Below, one piece after another: positions 61,301-64,000 of a stretch of DNA of 64,000 nt. Within the stretch, counting starts at the first letter, position 1. Every line of letters begins with the position of its first letter. Source of the stretch: Warburgia ugandensis. Its lineage: Eukaryota > Streptophyta > Magnoliopsida > Canellales > Canellaceae. The position numbers and the translations under genes were made by a program. Under the pieces are notes generated by a model, which had not been told where the DNA came from, did no database searches, and was given only the letters and a program-made list of their open reading frames with translations. Location: the NCBI GenBank assembly GCA_035236585.1, contig CP141132.1, forward strand, positions 42,659,880 through 42,723,879, given 5' to 3'.

Positions 61301-62813
61301 TGTCCATTTTATCATTTCATGAGAAAATAGAGGTTTCAAGCTTTCCATAGCTTCTTTCCGATCTCAATTTGGAGTTCAGATGACTCCGAAATTGGATCTG
61401 AATGTTCACAGTCTTTCCTAGGGCTTAGATTTGATCTGGGCCCAAGGAACGGATGGCCCAGATCGTTCGGGTGGAAAACCAAGCCAGGTGGAACGAGTCG
61501 GGCGCGTCTGCTGTGCTGAAATGAGGACGCGCCCACACGGGGTGTCCATGGATGCGCGCAGGACGTCATTCGTCCGATCGGGAGATCGGATAGTCCGTTT
61601 GGACCGTCCAATAAATCCCTTCTCAATTGAGGGACCAAACCTTCTCAGATCTTTGTGAAAATTTTACCCTAGGGGTTTTGGACCCTTCTGGATCGATTGG
61701 TGTAGTTAGATTTTTCATCTGAGTACTCCATCATCCTAAATTAAGGGTTCTAATGTTTTCTTTATTTTTACCTTTATATTACCAAAATAAATTACAGTGA
61801 AATAAAAATTACATAAAGCAGTAGTAAACATCTATAATAAGTATTCCCACATACCTGATTTGAGAAAAAATGGTGTTTATGTGTCCAAATTCAAAGAAAT
61901 ACCCTTTGATGAAGATATGACCTAAGATCCACCTTTCTTGAAAATTCCCGTTTTTTGAACCGTTGGATCTTGAAATTTGTTTGGGGGTTTTGTACAATAG
62001 ATATGTTGGGAAGTTTGGGATGGTCGAATTGATCAAATTAGATTTGGAACAGAGTGCCTAATTGATTTTAGGTCTCTTGTTCCAATCTAAAAAGAAAAAC
62101 AAATTGAAAAGAGAGATATCTCTTGGAAATTTTGGGTTTTTGAGGAGGGATCTAGGTCTAATTTTTAAGGGAGAGTGAAGAAAATTTCGTGGGAATTTTA
62201 TGAGGATTTTGGTGTTGTATTTATGGAATTTTGGGTCTTTTTTCATGATTATAATATTTTATTTTTTATTATTAAATGGAATGAAAGTCTCCCATGCTCC
62301 ATTTTTTCTTCCCCATGCCCCATTTTTCTTTCCCAAGACCAGATGATGTTTATTGACGCATGACTTCACGTGGGCTGCTGATAAGATTGGTTTTTGGGCC
62401 CCATGTGGGCCCCACATGATGTAAAAAGATCGTTTTGACATTTATGCATAAAATTTTGGGTTTTATTCCCATGATCTCGGATTTGAGTGTACTTAGTGGC
62501 GTTGGATTCGTGTTTCTTAGTACATTCTAAATTTTGATGTCTCATATTTTGATTTTTGGATGAAATTACTATTTTACACCTTTGTCCAAGAAATGAAGAA
62601 ACTTAAGGATTTTTCATCTAAATTCAGAATTTGTTGTACTTACAGTCATTTTGAAGGGTTTGCTATGTTTAATTTCAATTTTACATGTCTTATTATTTGA
62701 TTATACTTTTATAAAAAGTATATTCTAAATAACCCTAATATTTCAGCCCGAAATATCTGAAACTCAAACTGTATTGATTTTCTCAATCAATTACGAAAAT
62801 TGGGGTTATTACA
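58343..62813 (-). repeat. Element C 3' LTR, subtype 2, 4471 bp
   Basis: TGTGACGACTCGGG at the left and GGGGTTATTACA at the right. It shares diagnostic variants with the 24540-38453 LTR (GATTTGTAAAG, GAAAGCC, AACATTGACAATG). It has lost short segments, for example after CTAGCATTTCAT at about 59040 and in the CpG-rich block at 61430-61610. A TATA-like CCATAAATAC is at 62217-62226 on the minus strand. Confidence 0.93.
59760..60060. other. GATC-dense, hairpin-rich segment of the LARD LTR
   Basis: Thirteen GATC tetramers in 300 bp, several in inverted repeats. CCTTGATCTT at 59760-59769 pairs with AAGATCAAGG at 59814-59823. Near 60020-60055, CAAGATC pairs with GATCTTG around the loop TAATG, inside an outer TGATCA pair. 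The segment is retained in all four LTR copies (35716-36000, 43628-43930, 52640-52930). It would be transcribed in the element RNA; a structural or packaging role is inference. Confidence 0.55.
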
Positions 62814-62830
62814 ATCTTCCCCCCTTACAA
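62814..62830 (-). other. Polypurine tract of element C
   Basis: Minus-strand TGTAAGGGGGGAAGAT, adjoining the LTR start TGTAATAACC. Confidence 0.88.
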
Positions 62831-62831
62831 T

Positions 62832-62849
62832 AATTTCGTCCTCGAAATT
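62832..62849. other. Hairpin beside the polypurine tract of element C
   Basis: AATTTCG and CGAAATT around the loop TCCT. Same arms, loop and place as the Tekay hairpin at 29014-29033. Confidence 0.7.
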
Positions 62850-62850
62850 T

Positions 62851-64000
62851 ATAATACAACTCACTTAGGAGTTTTCACAATTCTTTCATAGCCTTACTCA
62901 TGTGGCCTTGCTACTTATGGAAATCCTATTTCCTTTCGTTCCTTTTCTCTACTACCTTTTCCTCAAAGGTTAAAATGCTCATCAATGACTAACCTTACTA
63001 ATGCACTATATACTAAAGCTAGTTCTTGCTAGAATTTTCAAAAAAAAAAAGGATTAATAACTCTTATTAAGTTATCCCTTTTTGTTTCAAAACCTTCCAT
63101 TTCACTTGACTGGTAATTTTCACCAATCTTTCCATACTTCACAATTTTCCATCATACCTTCTATTGCTCATCCTCATTCTTTTTCAACATATAAAGTTTT
63201 GACATAGCTTTCCTACTATGTATCAACATATAAAGTTTGGACATAGCTTTCCTACTATGTATAGTCCTTAGACTTCCTATAATACATATTGATTAGATTC
63301 TATAACTTCAACTATTGTTCTTTGTAACAACCTTCCAATCTTTGGAACTAATTTTCTCTTTTCTTATTCTTCCATTATTTGAAAGTGTATACTTTATTTC
63401 TTCTCTACAGTTCATACTTCTTTACTATTTCCTTCTATTGACAACTTCTTGTCAAATTCTGTCCTTGAATAATAGTTTCCTTGCAATGAATCTTTCCTCA
63501 TTCCCATCCATTATTTTTGTAACACTCTTTGAGTGCCATTTTATTCATAATTCTTGACTTTCTACATTTTTCCATCCAAGATAGTGTCATTTAACTCTGC
63601 ATATATATTCTTGATCCTCTTTTGTTATTTCTTTCTCATATTTAAAACAATATTCAGAACTTTCTCACAATCTATGATAATATTTATCTCTTTTCCTCTT
63701 ATATATATTTATATGTCATAGGCTTCAAAATTTCTAGGTTTTGCATTTCCTCATGCTTCTTTCAAAGCATACCTCATAGCCTTTATCATATCATACTAAC
63801 TCTTTATTTGAGATATTCTTGATAATTTCAATTAAAAGAGTCCATATTGACTTTGTAATCATCCCTTCTCAAGTCTTTACAAACACCATAATTTATCAAC
63901 TATTCTTTAATTCTCAACAATCTATTATCAACTCATTTAGGATTTATGTAACCAATGGAAAAACTTCATTAAAACAATGTCCTTATGTTCTAAAATCAAT
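62851..64000 (-). mobile_element. Partial interior of element C
   Basis: Matches the interior of element A from its polypurine end, including the pair of 39-bp repeats (63187, 63226), until about 63835, where the two sequences part. The remaining 165 bp have no counterpart elsewhere in the window. The only ORF is an 80-codon plus-strand frame (63315-63557), low-complexity and antisense. Confidence 0.8.

Larger units (their letters stand above)
58343..64000 (-). mobile_element. Element C: LARD-like element, cut by the window end
   Basis: LTR at 58343-62813, then a polypurine tract and about 1.19 kb of interior matching that of element A for the first kilobase. The primer site and second LTR lie beyond the window. 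The bases before it are AAAGC (58338-58342), the expected target duplication, whose partner cannot be checked. It inserted within a few bases of the position in the monomer used by element B. Confidence 0.9.

Overview
This window is repeat-rich plant nuclear DNA, probably a satellite-dominated (peri)centromeric or other heterochromatic block. It holds no intact host gene that I can support. The evidence for a flowering plant is a Ty3/gypsy chromovirus of the Tekay/Del type with an initiator-Met-tRNA primer site, very long LTR elements with empty interiors, and AT-rich satellite DNA. I cannot name the species.

Layout. Positions 1-19210 are a highly homogeneous tandem array of 28 complete units plus part of a 29th, 668-672 bp each. 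Each unit contains four related monomers of about 194, 192, 90 and 194 bp; the 90-bp one is an internally deleted copy. Positions 19211-23650, 46871-51113 and 55995-58342 are the same satellite family in a diverged form, all in the same orientation. They were once contiguous and are now split by retroelements.

Three members of one long-LTR, ORF-poor retroelement family interrupt the satellite, all oriented on the minus strand. They resemble large retrotransposon derivatives (LARDs): LTRs of about 4.5-4.9 kb around a 3.7-kb non-coding interior. Element A (23651-46865) has the target duplication AGTTG. Element B (51114-55989) is a solo LTR with the target duplication TAAGT. Element C (58343 to beyond the window end) is cut by the window edge. 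The left LTR of A is a chimera of two LTR subtypes and is itself interrupted by a 9.67-kb Tekay-like element (26042-35710, target duplication CTTGA).

The Tekay-like element encodes the only recognisable proteins: gag with a CCHC knuckle, protease, reverse transcriptase, RNase H, integrase and a C-terminal chromodomain. They lie in one minus-strand frame broken by at least 15 stop codons and one frameshift, so it is a dead polyprotein gene. Its LTR ends, primer site, polypurine tract and the small hairpin beside that tract resemble those of the LARD-like family. This suggests that the non-coding family derives from, and was moved by, a Tekay-type relative.

I see no tRNA, rRNA, CRISPR or bacterial-type system. 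The points most worth following are the higher-order satellite unit with its truncated monomer, the chimeric and nested history of element A, the mosaic Tekay LTRs, and the signals shared between the autonomous and non-autonomous families.
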